A stretch of 64,000 nucleotides of DNA from Phorcus lineatus (taxonomy: Eukaryota > Mollusca > Gastropoda > Trochida > Trochidae): assembly GCA_921293015.1 (NCBI GenBank), contig OV121091.1, positions 40,904,839 through 40,968,838 on the forward strand, given 5' to 3'. Shown here one piece after another: positions 1 through 10,739 of this stretch. A program made the translations under genes and the position numbers. Below the pieces are notes generated by a model, which saw only the letters and a program-made list of their open reading frames with translations, did not search any database and was not told the origin of the DNA. The first letter of the stretch is position 1. Each line of letters opens with the position of its first letter.

Positions 1-156
1 TGCATCAAATCCAGTAAAATCATGAAAAGCACTTCACGACACTACGAAATCCATCCATTGAAAGTTTTTGCACGCGCCACACTCTTTGATAGAAAAACAT
101 CATGTCATTGAAAGAGTGTGGTTATAAAACCTCGATGGTTAGTAACGATGACATAC

Positions 157-282
157 CCCAAAACCTATGTAGGCTCCGAGCACTGATCCTGCAATTGTAG
201 CGAATCCTCCAGTCATCACTGCATGGAGTTCCGACTCTGTCATCGTGTCTAAGAAAGGTTCTATCACCTGTGCCGCTGACGT
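157..282 (-). CDS. SLC28-like exon 6: TSAA motif and [11 protein letters not shown] helix
   Basis: 42 codons, phase 0 at both ends, acceptor ATTTCACAG, donor GTATGT. It opens [11 protein letters not shown], aligned without gaps to TE(A/S)PLLxRPYL of other CNTs, so the cation- and nucleoside-binding Glu is Ser. The rest ([20 protein letters not shown]) is almost perfectly conserved, so the exon looks selected rather than decayed. Confidence 0.9.
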
Positions 283-3200
283 CTGTGAAATAATTCCATG
301 GTGATGATTCTTTTATTTTTCTTGTGCTAGTTTAAAACATCGAAAATCTCCTGAGAAAAAATTTCACCAGCAAGTTTTAACAGTGCAATATAAAAAACTT
401 ATTCCTTATGTAATAAAAGTTATAGCGAGGTATATAACTGAAAAATGTCTTCATAACCTATCTATGTCTTTGTGCCTGCTGTAGATCAGTTTCCAAAATT
501 ACGTTTGAGTCATTTGCGCGCGCCAATGTCCGATTTTCGATCACAAATTACAACTAAGACCTGTTTATATTCTCTTTATTGAACTAAAAAGCTGTAAGAT
601 AGGGATTTTCTTAAACAACAACTACTTCTCGATTGATTAACATCATAAGTAAAGTTTGACATATTTGACTCCAATAACATACTCTGTGTCTCTTGTCGTC
701 TTATTGACCCAGAGGTCAGACTTTTCCATGTGGGAACCACAAAATGGCTATTTGATTAAGCTAAATCCGTTAATCTATAGTGATTGTTTAATGTGTTTGA
801 ATATGAATGCATTTATATAGAGTGATGACAGCTTACATGCTGAATGTTGAACACCTAGCACCTGAACAACTAGCTCTTATTCTTTGTTCTGACCCCATTC
901 ATCTAACATTCTTATGATGTTACCCTCTGGCAATTCCTCGGGCCGCTTTCTTTTGTTTTCAAATTAACACAAGCGATATTGCAACTAGCATGATCTGAGG
1001 GATCTATTGTTAACGCTTAAATCTTAGCTAATATTTCTTATGGCCTATATAATGTGAACTCTCACCAGACCCGCGAAGATGTTGGAAGCTGCGTTGAGCG
1101 ACTCCGCAGGCGTGGTACCGAGACAGAACCAGAGTAGTCTCCCCATGACGGATACAACGGCCTGGATGACTCCCAGATAGTAGAGGACGGAGATGATTGC
1201 GCTGAAGTACACAACCTGTGACATCACCTACAGAGGAGAGAAGGCACTTTAGTCAGTGCAATGAGAACTGAGAGATTCATTGTCTTTATATCAATACTAG
1301 GATGTTACCTCGCCACAACAATTCTTGAGACTATGATCACCTAGATTGAAATAAAGAAGGAGATGATCCAAAGGATTTTGTGTTGTTATATACACACTAT
1401 TTGGACATTATCTTTTAGCTATTTATTGAAACTGTTTTTGTGTTCTTTGAATATCGTTGCGAGTATCCTAAAAAGTCTTACAGAGATCTAGAACCTACAT
1501 ATGATCTATATAACATAAATGAAGTGCGACACGGCCGGGTTTGCTCCATGCAACTAAATCATAGAATCAGTCTACAAACTTTACAAAGCGTAATTGATAC
1601 AGGGAGCAGCGTTTATCATCAGAACAGGCCCGTCCGTGTCACTCTAATTTTGTATTTTATAACAATACAGCTAGGATACGTTTCTGATATATACATTTTA
1701 GGGTCTGGCAGTTTTAGATTTGCAGTCTGTGAAAACTACGTCAATCTAAGAAGAGTACATAAAATCCTACTTACAGTAAAAGCGAAGAAGTGGGCTCTAT
1801 GATCGTTGAAGACAAACTCAGCTCCTGCGTCCGAGTGCACCATGAACTCCGTGATGCGGTCCCCGAGCCACTTGAAGCTGAGAAAGCCCCACTCTGTCCT
1901 TAGTATGATATAGGCGAAGAAGAACTGTAGGACAAGACCCCAGTATACAGTGTGCCAGTTTACCTGAAACGTAATAATAGATTTTTCTTATGTTTTCAGT
2001 CAAGCATTACTGATGTCATGCATAGCGTATATACATGAGATATTTTATAATACTTACAAATGTTTTCAACGACTTTTAAAAATTTTACTATTGATTTGCA
2101 TATTACTAAATCTTAAGTTAACCTGTCTTCCTAAATCGAATTTTCATAATGGAAAGGGAATTCTATAAATAAAAAACCCACGTTGTTACACATTAGCCGA
2201 TCATTATCATTATGGCAACGAATGACAGACATGGACGCTATTTCTATTAGCTGTGTCTTACTGGCATGACCAGTAAAACCTTGTTCGAAGGCAAAAAGCA
2301 TCTGCATAGGTGTTAGGGTTACGTCTTCAACAGGAACTGTCTCATCGGTAAAGGCTCAAGAAACGGTGACACTAGATGACGTACCTTGCCCGGGTTGGTT
2401 GAAAACAGGAAGCATAGAATGATGAACCCTGACAGTCCAGCCAACGAAAGAAGATTCTGAGGTGTTTCCATGGCAACCTCCAAAACTAAGACCAGAATCA
2501 CGCCCACAAAGGACAAAATGTACATTGTCCTAAAATGGACATCAGAAGGATTAGGAATACTTCATTTTCAGCAGTGTTATAATGATAAGCAGTAGAATGT
2601 TTACTGTGCAGCAGTCATCTGAATTACCTCTAAATTTATTGAAAGGAATAAGTGAAATGAAACAGTTTTGGTCCAATTTCCGTTTTCCCATTATATTCGT
2701 GCTTATAGAATTGTATTCTGGTCACTCCATTGGACCGAAATGATACTTTGCAGCAACATTTAGAATTTCCAATTTATAACTTTTAGCGCGTATATAATTT
2801 AAACAACTCAAAGAGTGTATCTAAAATTACATCGTTTAGGATGAAGTGTCAGCCATATGTATGACTCTTAAATTTTTTGTTAAAACATTTTTATAATATG
2901 AAACTTAAATAGTTATATCAGATCCAATTAAGCGGTTGATATGGATAAGCATTTTATAACTCGGAGCTTAGAACCAATAACTCTTTGAATTGAAGATCTA
3001 CTGAATACGTACCAGCGCAATATTATCCGTTTCCTCTGAGCGTTCTTTGTGAAGATGGCATCGCCTATAGAGTGTATGCATGGCTGAACGATGTCCGTGA
3101 GTTTGATCACACTAATGAGCACTACCAACACCGTCACAACCAGAAGGCGTACTGAAGGTTCGTCCCCGAAACTGTAGTACATGGCGTAACCAAAGTAGGC

Positions 3201-3980
3201 AAAGTACAACAAAGCCAGGGCAATATAAATGCATGTCCTTACACCTGTTTCGTGTTTCTTGTATCTCCTGTGAACATTTGATCGTATTCGGTTTATGATT
3301 CCTTTGCAAGCGTCTTCTGTCCGGCTGGATGACTGATCACCCGACATTCTTCTATCTGGGGACAAAGACGTCGACAGGAACGTAAACGTGTGCAAGGGGA
3401 CAGAATAGACTATGGCCTTTAGGTGATCATATATACTATAGAGATATTTGTCAGGGCATGTTAATAGATACTGTTTTTTAAAAAGCGTCAATTTAAACCA
3501 ACCAATCTAACAATATTGATGATGATGCTGTAAGGAATAACGAGTATTTGTGTGAAATGTGTTGTTAACGATGCAATCTTATGAAAATTTATGTTATCAA
3601 TTAAAGAAATGAGTTATAGCATTGCACTAGGGACATGGTATTTCTAGTGAGTATTCTCATCCACGACGTCGTACAGATGTTTCGAGGCTGGCTGAAGTGT
3701 TCAGCCTCTTCAGATCTTCAAATGTCTATGTAAACGTCGTTAATTCGTCTGAAGTCGCTGACGCTGCATTATTTGTTTCTAACAATGGCCCAAGATATGT
3801 TTTTTCGGATTTCTGAAGAAGTGGTAATTTTAATGGGATGAAATAGAAGTTTGACAGTTCTCAAGAAATTGCTGTAAAAGTACATTTAGGTTAGAGTAAA
3901 TACTATAGCGACATGCTTCTCGACGTACCAGCATATAGCGTCTCCATTGTTTTCTCTTGTTGTCCGGGTGTCGCAGTCAT
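157..3980 (-). CDS. Concentrative nucleoside transporter (SLC28/CNT family), 5' part, six exons
   Basis: CNT proteins are plasma-membrane carriers that couple nucleoside uptake to Na+ or H+. The exons, in transcription order, are 3991-3929 (ATG at 3980), 3355-3013, 2529-2385, 1963-1775, 1227-1066 and 282-157. All introns are GT-AG, and the coding parts (52+343+145+189+162+126 nt) join into 339 codons without a stop. Seen: a hydrophilic N-terminus, then hydrophobic segments, WLGDR..EF, a (H/Y)SDAG-type motif, SVLYYLG, GTTPAES, SNIFAG and [21 protein letters not shown], in CNT order and spacing. Vertebrate CNTs are about 650-690 residues, so about half lies beyond the left edge, including the NEFVA region. 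Odd: the substrate and cation-site motif GQTE(A/S)P reads GLTSAA across the last junction. This suggests a paralogue with changed or lost nucleoside binding. Family call is firm; orthology to a given vertebrate CNT is not. Confidence 0.9.
466..700 (-). repeat. Dispersed repeat, intronic copy 1 of the TTGGCGCGCGCCAA family
   Basis: Its reverse complement matches about 45934-46160 by eye, including GAGTCATTnGCGCGCGCCAATG, TTTTGTGATCGAAAnCC, ATAAACAGG and TCAAATATGTCAAACTT. It lies in the intron between SLC28 exons 5 and 6. The palindrome is imperfect in this copy. Family unknown. Confidence 0.65.
1066..1227 (-). CDS. SLC28-like exon 5: first half of the core substrate motif
   Basis: 54 codons, phase 0 at both ends, acceptor CTGTAG, donor GTGAGA. 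It encodes [15 protein letters not shown], then [18 protein letters not shown]. The last codon is CTG (Leu) where CNTs carry Gln (CAG) of GQTE; a single A-to-T change would explain it. Confidence 0.9.
1775..1963 (-). CDS. SLC28-like exon 4: WLGDR / SDAG region
   Basis: 63 codons, phase 0 at both ends, acceptor TTTCAG, donor GTAAGT. It encodes [18 protein letters not shown], then the strongly conserved [12 protein letters not shown] and [10 protein letters not shown] motifs, and ends HFFAF, just as vertebrate CNTs do before the next exon. Confidence 0.92.
2385..2529 (-). CDS. SLC28-like exon 3: two membrane segments
   Basis: Phase 2 in, phase 0 out; donor GTACGT follows AAG at 2385. It encodes [17 protein letters not shown] and [18 protein letters not shown], ending at STNPGK. 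The SLAG...LCFLFS pattern is typical of CNTs. Confidence 0.85.
3013..3355 (-). CDS. SLC28-like exon 2: cytosolic N-terminus and first membrane segments
   Basis: Acceptor TTTGTCCCCAG before 3355; donor GTACGT after 3013. It encodes a polar, charged stretch ([16 protein letters not shown]), then a hydrophobic segment around [18 protein letters not shown] and a second around [14 protein letters not shown], ending in a basic run before the phase-2 join (TG+G = Trp). The layout matches the poorly conserved N-terminus and first helices of CNTs. Another possible start is the Met at 3347. Confidence 0.82.
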
Positions 3981-3991
3981 GTCGGGGAAAT
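3929..3991 (-). CDS. SLC28-like exon 1 of those seen, with start codon
   Basis: A small exon with acceptor TTTTTCAG before 3991 and donor GTACGT after 3929. Its ATG at 3980-3978 opens 17 codons ([17 protein letters not shown]) and leaves one base, which joins the next exon to make GAT (Asp). The presence of an acceptor means at least one non-coding upstream exon exists; it was not found. The in-frame join to the next exon supports this start over the internal Met at 3347. Confidence 0.7.
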
Positions 3992-4477
3992 CTGAAAAAT
4001 CCGGATGTAAGACATGACTATAAATTCCATTATCATGTTATGGAACCAGTATGACCCTGATTGGCTTAACACAGTGTCAATGCTTTATTTCTGTTTATAA
4101 ATTGTATCTAATAAATTCTATGGTTTGAGTTTAAGATTTAAGACGTTTTGAAAAGCAAGCGTTTCTTTTCTCCAACTTTAAGTCTCTCTGTCTTTTGATT
4201 ATGTATTTCTTTCCGTCTGACTGACAGGACCTGTCTGTTTCTCGCTCTCTGGGTGTCTCTATATATCCATTTACTCTCCCTGCTCGTTTTATATCAGTCG
4301 CTTTGCTCTCTCCCTGTCCCCTTTTCCATCTTTATAAACCTTGCAAAACAGGTGTCCGTCTTACCTCTGTCTTTCTATATGCCAATCATCAGCAGCCTGT
4401 CATTTTGAATCTGACTCCCTATCTGTGTCACAAGTTGATTGTTGTTGGACGTACAACCCGGATGTAAAACCGTCACA

Positions 4478-4511
<34 letters not shown>

Positions 4512-5432
4512 TGCCATCCCTCAAATTAAACTCTGACTTCACAAAAGGTCGCATATGTAATATCTATATCACGTGACTGAATGAGCACACGTCTTATCCG
4601 TGTGTCTCCGCTTCAGTAAAACGTGAATAAATGTTAAATAGATATATATCGTTTTTCCAAGAATCATATCTCCACATAAATAGCATGTTTCGCCCTATAT
4701 GTACATGACAACATAACGCCACGGGACTCACCTCATGTTAGATTAGATGAGAAAAATATCGTTTCAGTGTATGTTGTAAAAACTATATCCCACTGCAGAG
4801 AAGTTGACTTACATGTTTCAACCGAACATGCTTCTCGTGTCACTCACTTCGAGTCACTTGCCAACGTCTTTCTTATCTACTGCACTTATGGTCACGATAG
4901 TTAACTTAGAATTAACCATGTATGCTTTGAAATACTTTAGTGATATTGAAATGTGTGTTACATGTTCACAATGTGATCGTACCTGCTCGAAACTAAATCA
5001 TATTGTCTTCACGTTACTTCAACACTGCCGTGAAGCTTAGTTGTTTTATTGCTAAAATGGATCAATGAAATGAAAAAGAAATTATCAAAGACTCCTCATT
5101 CACTCGAAGTCTTACAATTTCCATTCACAAACATAACTATGATAACTATGATTTACTTGATAGATGTAGACAATCTGACAGTCAAAATTGACCTTCATAC
5201 AGAAATTCGACGTGTTCACACCGTCAGACGAAACGACAATGCCCACTTCATGCATACGGCAAATGAAGTGGTAGCCAGTGAAGCGTGGATTAAGATAAAA
5301 CAATACTCACTTATAATGGAAAGTATGAGGAAACAGATTTCAGGTGCAATCAATAAGACGCATGCGCAGCAGATGCGATAGCCGACCTTGAATGGGGAGC
5401 TGCCAAGGCCCAAACGCCCTATCTTAACTATT
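3992..5432. other. Upstream region of the SLC28-like gene, no confident exon
   Basis: AT-rich DNA between the first coding exon and the fold-back element. It should hold the promoter and any 5'-UTR exon. On the minus strand a splice-donor-like CATGAG/GTGAGT lies near 4730, which could end such an exon but cannot be proven here. It also contains the poly-C tract. Short ORFs at 4804-5040 and 5049-5381 have no recognisable features. Confidence 0.45.
4480..4511. repeat. Poly-C homopolymer, 32 bases
   Basis: An unbroken run of about 32 C in an otherwise AT-rich region. The length is liable to assembly error. Confidence 0.95.
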
Positions 5433-5440
5433 GCTAGAGG
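5433..5440. repeat. Left target-site duplication GCTAGAGG
   Basis: Identical to 13131-13138, directly abutting the first base of the left arm. Confidence 0.9.
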
Positions 5441-6884
5441 GGCGACCAGAATTTAGACTGTTATTCGCTGTTCGTCATTCGTCATTCGAATGGCGAATAG
5501 CAAATTTTTTTGCTTTTCGTCTTTCATATTTGATGATATCTGAATGATGAATAGCAAATTATTTTGCTGTTCGTCTTTCATATTTTGCTTATATCTGAAT
5601 GACGAAAAGCAAATTAATTTGCCATTCGACTTTCATTTTTGAGTGCAATATAAATGATCAACAGAAACAATGTTTTGCAAACAATATTCCTAATCTTCAA
5701 CAAAAGTCCGAGGATTTGCTCCTGGTGCTGTCCCTTTTAGTGGGAAAAATTTCCCCCTAAAATAGAGGTCTCTCGGAAGAACAAAAACCTCTTCTGGAAA
5801 AATATAAAGTGTGCAAAATTGAAAATACACACTTGCAATCCTTCAAACACATATTTACTTATGTAAAGCAATGATTATTCATAGAAATAATGTCTGTTTG
5901 ACTTTTCAAAATTTTTTTTGCCTTTCAAATTTGAATGACGAATAGCGATTTTTTTTGCTTTTCGCAGTTTGTCATTCGTCATTCGCCTTTCAATTCTTTA
6001 TGATTTAATGTAGACATTAATCTTTTAGTGTTTCCTGTGAGCTATACAACAAGTGTTGATGGAGTTTTCAAGCTTTGTAACCATTTAACTTTGATTGTAT
6101 CATCAATAAAAAGTCCGAGGATTTGCTCCTGGTGCTGTCCTTTTTAGTGAGAAAAATTTCCCCCTAGAATAGATGTCTCTCAGAAGAACAAAAACCTCTT
6201 CTGGAAAAATATGAGTAGTGCAAAATTGAAAATACACACTTGCAATCCTTCAAACACATATTTGCTTATGTAAAGCAATGATTATTGATAGAAATAATGT
6301 CTGTTTGACTTTTCAAAATGTTTTTTGCCTTTCAAATTTGAATGACGAATAGCGATTTATTTTTTGCTTTTCGCAGTTCGTCATTCGTCATTCGCCTTTC
6401 AATTCTTTATGATTTAATGTAGACATTAATCTTTTAGTGTTTCCTGTGAGCTATACAACAAGTGTTGATAGAGTTTTCAAGCTTTGTAACCATTTAACTT
6501 TGATTGTATCATCAATAAAAAGTCCGAGGATTTGCTCCTGGTGCTGTCCTTTTTAGTGGGAAAAATTTCCCTCTAGAATATAGGTCTCTCGGAGAAACAA
6601 AAACCTCTTCTGGAAAAATATGAGTAGTGCAAAATTGAAAATACACACTTCCAATCCTTCAAACACATATTTACTTATGTAAAGCAATGATTATTGATAG
6701 AAATAATGTCTGTTTGACTTTTCAAAATGTTTTTTGCCTTTCAAATTTGAATGACGAATAGCGATTTTTTTTGCTTTTCGTAGTTCGTCATTCGTCATTC
6801 GCCTTTCAATTCTTTATGATTTAATGTAGACATTAATCTTTTAGTGTTTCCTGTGAGATATACAATAAGTGTTGATGGAGTTTT
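5441..6884 (+). repeat. Left terminal inverted repeat with three tandem units
   Basis: The tip (5441-5701) alternates TTCGTCATTCG and GAATGACGAATAGC, each followed by A/T-rich runs and CTTTTCG. Tandem units start with AAAAGTCCGAGGATTTGCTC at 5702, 6109 and 6518 (periods 407 and 409). A fourth start at about 6905 is cut off after 17 matching bases. Each unit again contains GAATGACGAATAGCGATTT and TTCGTCATTCGCC, so the tip motif recurs inside the array. No coding potential. Confidence 0.9.
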
Positions 6885-7460
6885 AAAAATTTGTGTCATC
6901 ACAAATTAGTCCGAGGATTTGCGAGCACACTTAATTATAACTGCGGTTCTCAGTAGCATTTTGACCATATGCACGCTTTCTTTTTTGCACGCCCTATGTT
7001 CTGAACCCTTGGGCGGATTTCAATATAAATGAAAAGAGAGAAAAAGATTGTCTTCAATTTGATGTAAAATACATAATGTGCGCCTCGTGAAAGAAAGATA
7101 CAGTAAAAAGGTGATTTTTATATATTTTTAGTTTTACACTGTTTTGTTGCACCAATTTTGGGCAAGTTTCGCATTTTGTATTTATGTAACCAAGTGGAGC
7201 GCTCAACAAAGTTTGGTATCAGCGTAAAGAGCCAAAAATTCTCTTCAATTTGATATACAATTTGTATATGCGCTCACAGAAATAAAGATTCAACAAGCAC
7301 CGCTAAAATGTTATAAATAAAATGTAAAAAGTGAAAAAACGATGAAGGAAACCCTGTTTCTTTAGTGTTCAATTATAGAGTTTTATAAACCATAAAAAAA
7401 TGAAAGGAGAAAAAAACTTTGAATATACATTCATAGAGTTATTGATGTCTTTTTTGAGTT
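6885..7460 (+). repeat. Internal direct repeats left of the transposase (two units, about 185 bp apart)
   Basis: Related stretches at about 7040-7095 and 7225-7280 share TCTTCAATTTGAT, then an AT spacer, then ATGCGC or GTGCGC. Degenerate copies of the same motif in the same orientation occur right of the transposase (10868-10915 and 11066-11120). 6885-6921 is the cut-off start of a fourth arm unit. Confidence 0.6.
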
Positions 7461-7735
7461 AGGGGATTTTTGCGTCGGGCACGGCCATCAGGTCACGGGA
7501 AATTGTCCAACGAAAATGATCGTGGTTGAAACACTGTATGTCGGGGATCTTCCGTCAGAAACTGCCATCAGCTCATGGCAAATTTGTCCAACAAAAATGT
7601 TTGTGGTTGAGGCACAGTATGTCGGGGATCTTCCTTAGGGAACCGCCATCAAGTCATGGGAAAATGTGTCCAAGGAAAATGTTCGTGTTTGAGACACATT
7701 ATTTCAGCGGCCTTCCGTTTCGGCACCGCCACCAG
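7450..7735 (+). repeat. Tandem repeat, about 80-bp unit, three to four degenerate copies
   Basis: Each copy carries the series GCCATCAGnTCATGGnAAA, TTGTCCAACnAAAATG, TGTGGTTGA and TATGTCGGGGATCTTCC. Starts near 7485, 7562, 7643 and 7725 (the last partial). The open frame at 7526-7810 is a by-product of the repeat. Confidence 0.7.
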
Positions 7736-8441
7736 GTAGTTGTTTTTTTCTTCCAAATATTTTTGGGTCGAGAAAACTCATTTTTGAAAATAAAGTTTGG
7801 TTTTAAATAGTTTGCTAAATATGTCGGGATGGCATGAGTTCCTTCGAGTGAACTAAAGACAAGGGGCCTGCTGCTCGTTGACTACGGACGTCCTGATGGA
7901 TAGGCCAGTGGAACCTATCATTCTCGGAAGAGAAGTCAAGAGTTGAAAAACTCTTGTAATCCACAACTGACAATCAGAACTTTCCTGACGTAGAAGGCAG
8001 TTGTTCGCGACTCGCCAGCTCGTTGCTTAGGAAGTCAGAAGGCGGAATCAGGGTTGATAATGTTGACACAACGTCGGCGGCCGTCGGTGCCATCGGCACC
8101 TTCGGCAGGATTGTGAAAAGTCGTCCGATAGTTAGAAAGTGCCCGGCAACAATAGAACTTGTTCGGTAAGTCTGTAAAAAGTTGTCTGAAAGTTAGAAAT
8201 TGTCCAGCAATGTTAGAATTTGTTCTGATTTGTTACTTTTTAAATCATGAAACATGGACAATTAGAAAATGTCTGGATTATTGATGGCCGCTGGCGCGCA
8301 ACAGCAAATTTTTTTCAATTACTTACAAAATGTGGCAATTGAATGTCCATGAAGCTCACATGGAATTTCTCTGTACAACAGGTCATGTGTTGATGTTATA
8401 TCTTGCGTGTGCCTAAATTATTTTCAATCAATTACAGAAAG
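7736..8441. other. Interior of the element upstream of the transposase
   Basis: Non-coding by eye. It includes a degenerate duplication (about 8112-8165 and 8166-8225) sharing AAAAGTnGTCnGAnAGTTAGAAA and GTTAGAATTTGTTC-like text. It is expected to hold the old transposase promoter; no clear TATA box was recognised. Confidence 0.4.
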
Positions 8442-10435
8442 ATGCTTAACGCCAGGAGGCCGCGAACCAGGAGTTGGGAAGGTCTGTCAACGTCTAGTGA
8501 CGACGACTTCATCAACGAGGTCCATGCCGATGAAGCTTCTGATATGGAATCAACTGATGAGAGTGATAGTAACAGTGACAATGATGATGAAAGTGACACT
8601 GATAGTGATGTAGAAATAAGAAACATTGCAAGAGACATATTAGCTGCTATGGGTGAAACTGCTACGGCTGGTACTTCCAGAGAGGAAGAGTTCAGTGGCT
8701 TTGACGAGCAATATAATGAAATGGACACACATTTTGATGACCAAGATAATTTTATGGATCGCTGGGAAGATGGGCCGAGGCAACGTGTCGAATTGCATTT
8801 TACTGGCGACAATGTATTAAGACGGTTCATAGAATTGCCTGATAATCCGCATTCTGTAGACTTTTTCAGACTATTTTTTCATGAAGATGATTATGGATCA
8901 TTGGCAGCAGAAACCAACAGACACTTTCACCAACAGGTCGATGATAAGGTTCTGAAACCCTGTTCACGGTTGAGGCAGTGGTATGAGACGAATGCTGAAG
9001 AAATGAAAGTATTCATAGCAATGACAATAACAATGTCTCTGGTTGTACAGAGAAACTTTTCTGAATATTCGTCAACAAGTGATGTGACGCCGACGCCCTT
9101 CTTTTCCAAATGCATGCCTCGCGACAGGTTCTGGCTACTGCTAACATACCTACATTTGAATGATAACAACCAAATGCCGGGACGAAACACTCCACATTTT
9201 TCACCAATGAATAAACTTGGCTATCTGTACCAACGCATCATGCATCGTTTTTCCAGAGTTAAAAAGCCGCATAAAAACATTTGTGTTGACGAAGGGTTGG
9301 TGCCTTGGAAAGTCAATCTGAGTTTCAAAGTATATTATCCCGACAAGCCGAAGAAGTATGGGATAAAGGCCTACATGTTGTGCGACTCAACAAATGGTTA
9401 TGTTTTCAAGTTCAAACTCTACACTGGAAAAACAAATGAAGCTGTTTCTGTTGGTGGGAAAACGTATGATCTCGTCTTTGACTTGGTGAAGGAATATGCT
9501 GGGAAAGGGTATCATGTGTTCATGGACAATTTCTATTCCTCTGTGGCATTGTACATAAACTTGTGGGAAATGGGAACTGGTGCGACGGGAACTTTGAGAG
9601 GAAATCGCAAAGGCATTCCTGAAAAGGTAAAGAAGGCACAGAAGAAACCGAAGAAAGGGGATATGATAGTCTATCACAATCAATCTATCACTATCACCTA
9701 CTCGTTTTGCGATATGAGGACATCGACAGGAAGTCAGTGTTGCTCTTGTCAACCCTAGAAGACGCCGAAATTGTAGAGACAGGAAGAACCGAGTGACTGG
9801 GGAAGCAAATACGAGACCACGTATTGTGCACGAATGCAACAAATATATGGGAGGTGTGGATCGGGCCGACCAGATGTTATCGTACACCCCGTTCAAAATG
9901 AAAACTCTTAAATGGTGGAAGCGCGTGTGGTTTCATGTGTTGAACGTTGCCATGTTGAATTCTTACATTCTCTATAAATAATTCTCAAAAGACAAACCCT
10001 TGAAAACAAGCTGTCAATTTAGAAAAGATTTGGTGCAGCATATGATCACCTTCGCCGAAACAGAAAAAGTTCCCTCCCTGCGCAGACGTCCTCGTGGCTG
10101 GCCGAGCATGAGCGACGATAGTGTGTTGCGACTCCATGGTCGTCACTTTCAATCAAAGATTCACCCTGTTGAAAGAAGAAAAACCTTTCACGCATGTGTG
10201 TTGTTTGCTCCAAAGCAAAAAGAGAACTTCGTCAAAGGGAAGTCGAAGAAACCATCAGCCAGTTCGAAAGTAAAAAAGGGTAGGCAAAGAATCTTCTTTC
10301 GAATGTAAGGAGTGTAGTGTCGCTCTGTGTGCAGCACCATGTTTCAGACTTTATCACACGTCACAAGATTACACTATAGCTTATATCAGTTTGACGACAG
10401 AGAACGACGAAGAGGGGGATCATGAAGAGAATTGA
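8442..10435 (+). pseudogene. piggyBac-type (PGBD, DDE_Tnp_1_7) transposase, broken
   Basis: piggyBac transposases cut and paste DNA at TTAA with a DDD catalytic triad. The first ATG (8442) opens an acidic, low-complexity N-terminus rich in S, D and E. The DDE core follows: first Asp in ICVDEGLVPWK (9288), second Asp in HVFMDNFYSS (9525), third Asp in MGGVDRADQM (9859). A Cys-rich C-terminal finger (CKECSVALC..PCFRLYH) lies near 10295-10360, ending at a TGA at 10433. Damage seen: a frameshift between about 9690 and 9712 leading to a stop at 9756; a compensating shift near 9785; an in-frame TAA at 9979 within otherwise conserved sequence; and another shift near 10280 before the finger. It cannot make a whole enzyme. 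Alternative: a spliced host PGBD gene, but no splice sites bridge the breaks. Confidence 0.9.
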
Positions 10436-10739
10436 AGAAAGAAGCAGAAGTGTGGATGAGAGTTACTCTCCTGATGCAGTTTGTACTTCACACCAAAAAG
10501 GTGAAAAGTGAATTCATTGTAACATATTGTGAATAAATATTCTTTTTTTTTATTTCGTAAAAGAGACAGAGAAAGTCAATGTGAGCTGTCACTGGAGGTT
10601 CAATACGAGCCGCAACGCGAACCTCCACCCGATCTTTCGCAATTTGTATCTTTAGAAACGGGTGGCGAAACTTTATAATTTTTACATAAGCGTAAAGGGA
10701 AAAGAAATGGCTTTTATTCAATATGAAATTTGGAAATGC

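Noticed and set aside
1440-1802. 120-aa open frame on the plus strand
   Set aside because: It lies across the intron and antisense to SLC28 exon 4; no domain or splice support.
4341-4529. Frame ending in poly-proline
   Set aside because: Product of the poly-C tract.
5424-5427. TTAA near the left arm, considered as a piggyBac target site
   Set aside because: It is 13 bp outside the arm and has no partner at the right end, whereas the 8-bp repeat abuts both ends exactly.
8432-8830. 132-aa Ser-rich frame on the minus strand
   Set aside because: Mirror of the acidic Asp/Ser stretch of the transposase on the other strand.
9387-9896. 169-aa frame on the minus strand
   Set aside because: Antisense shadow of the transposase core.
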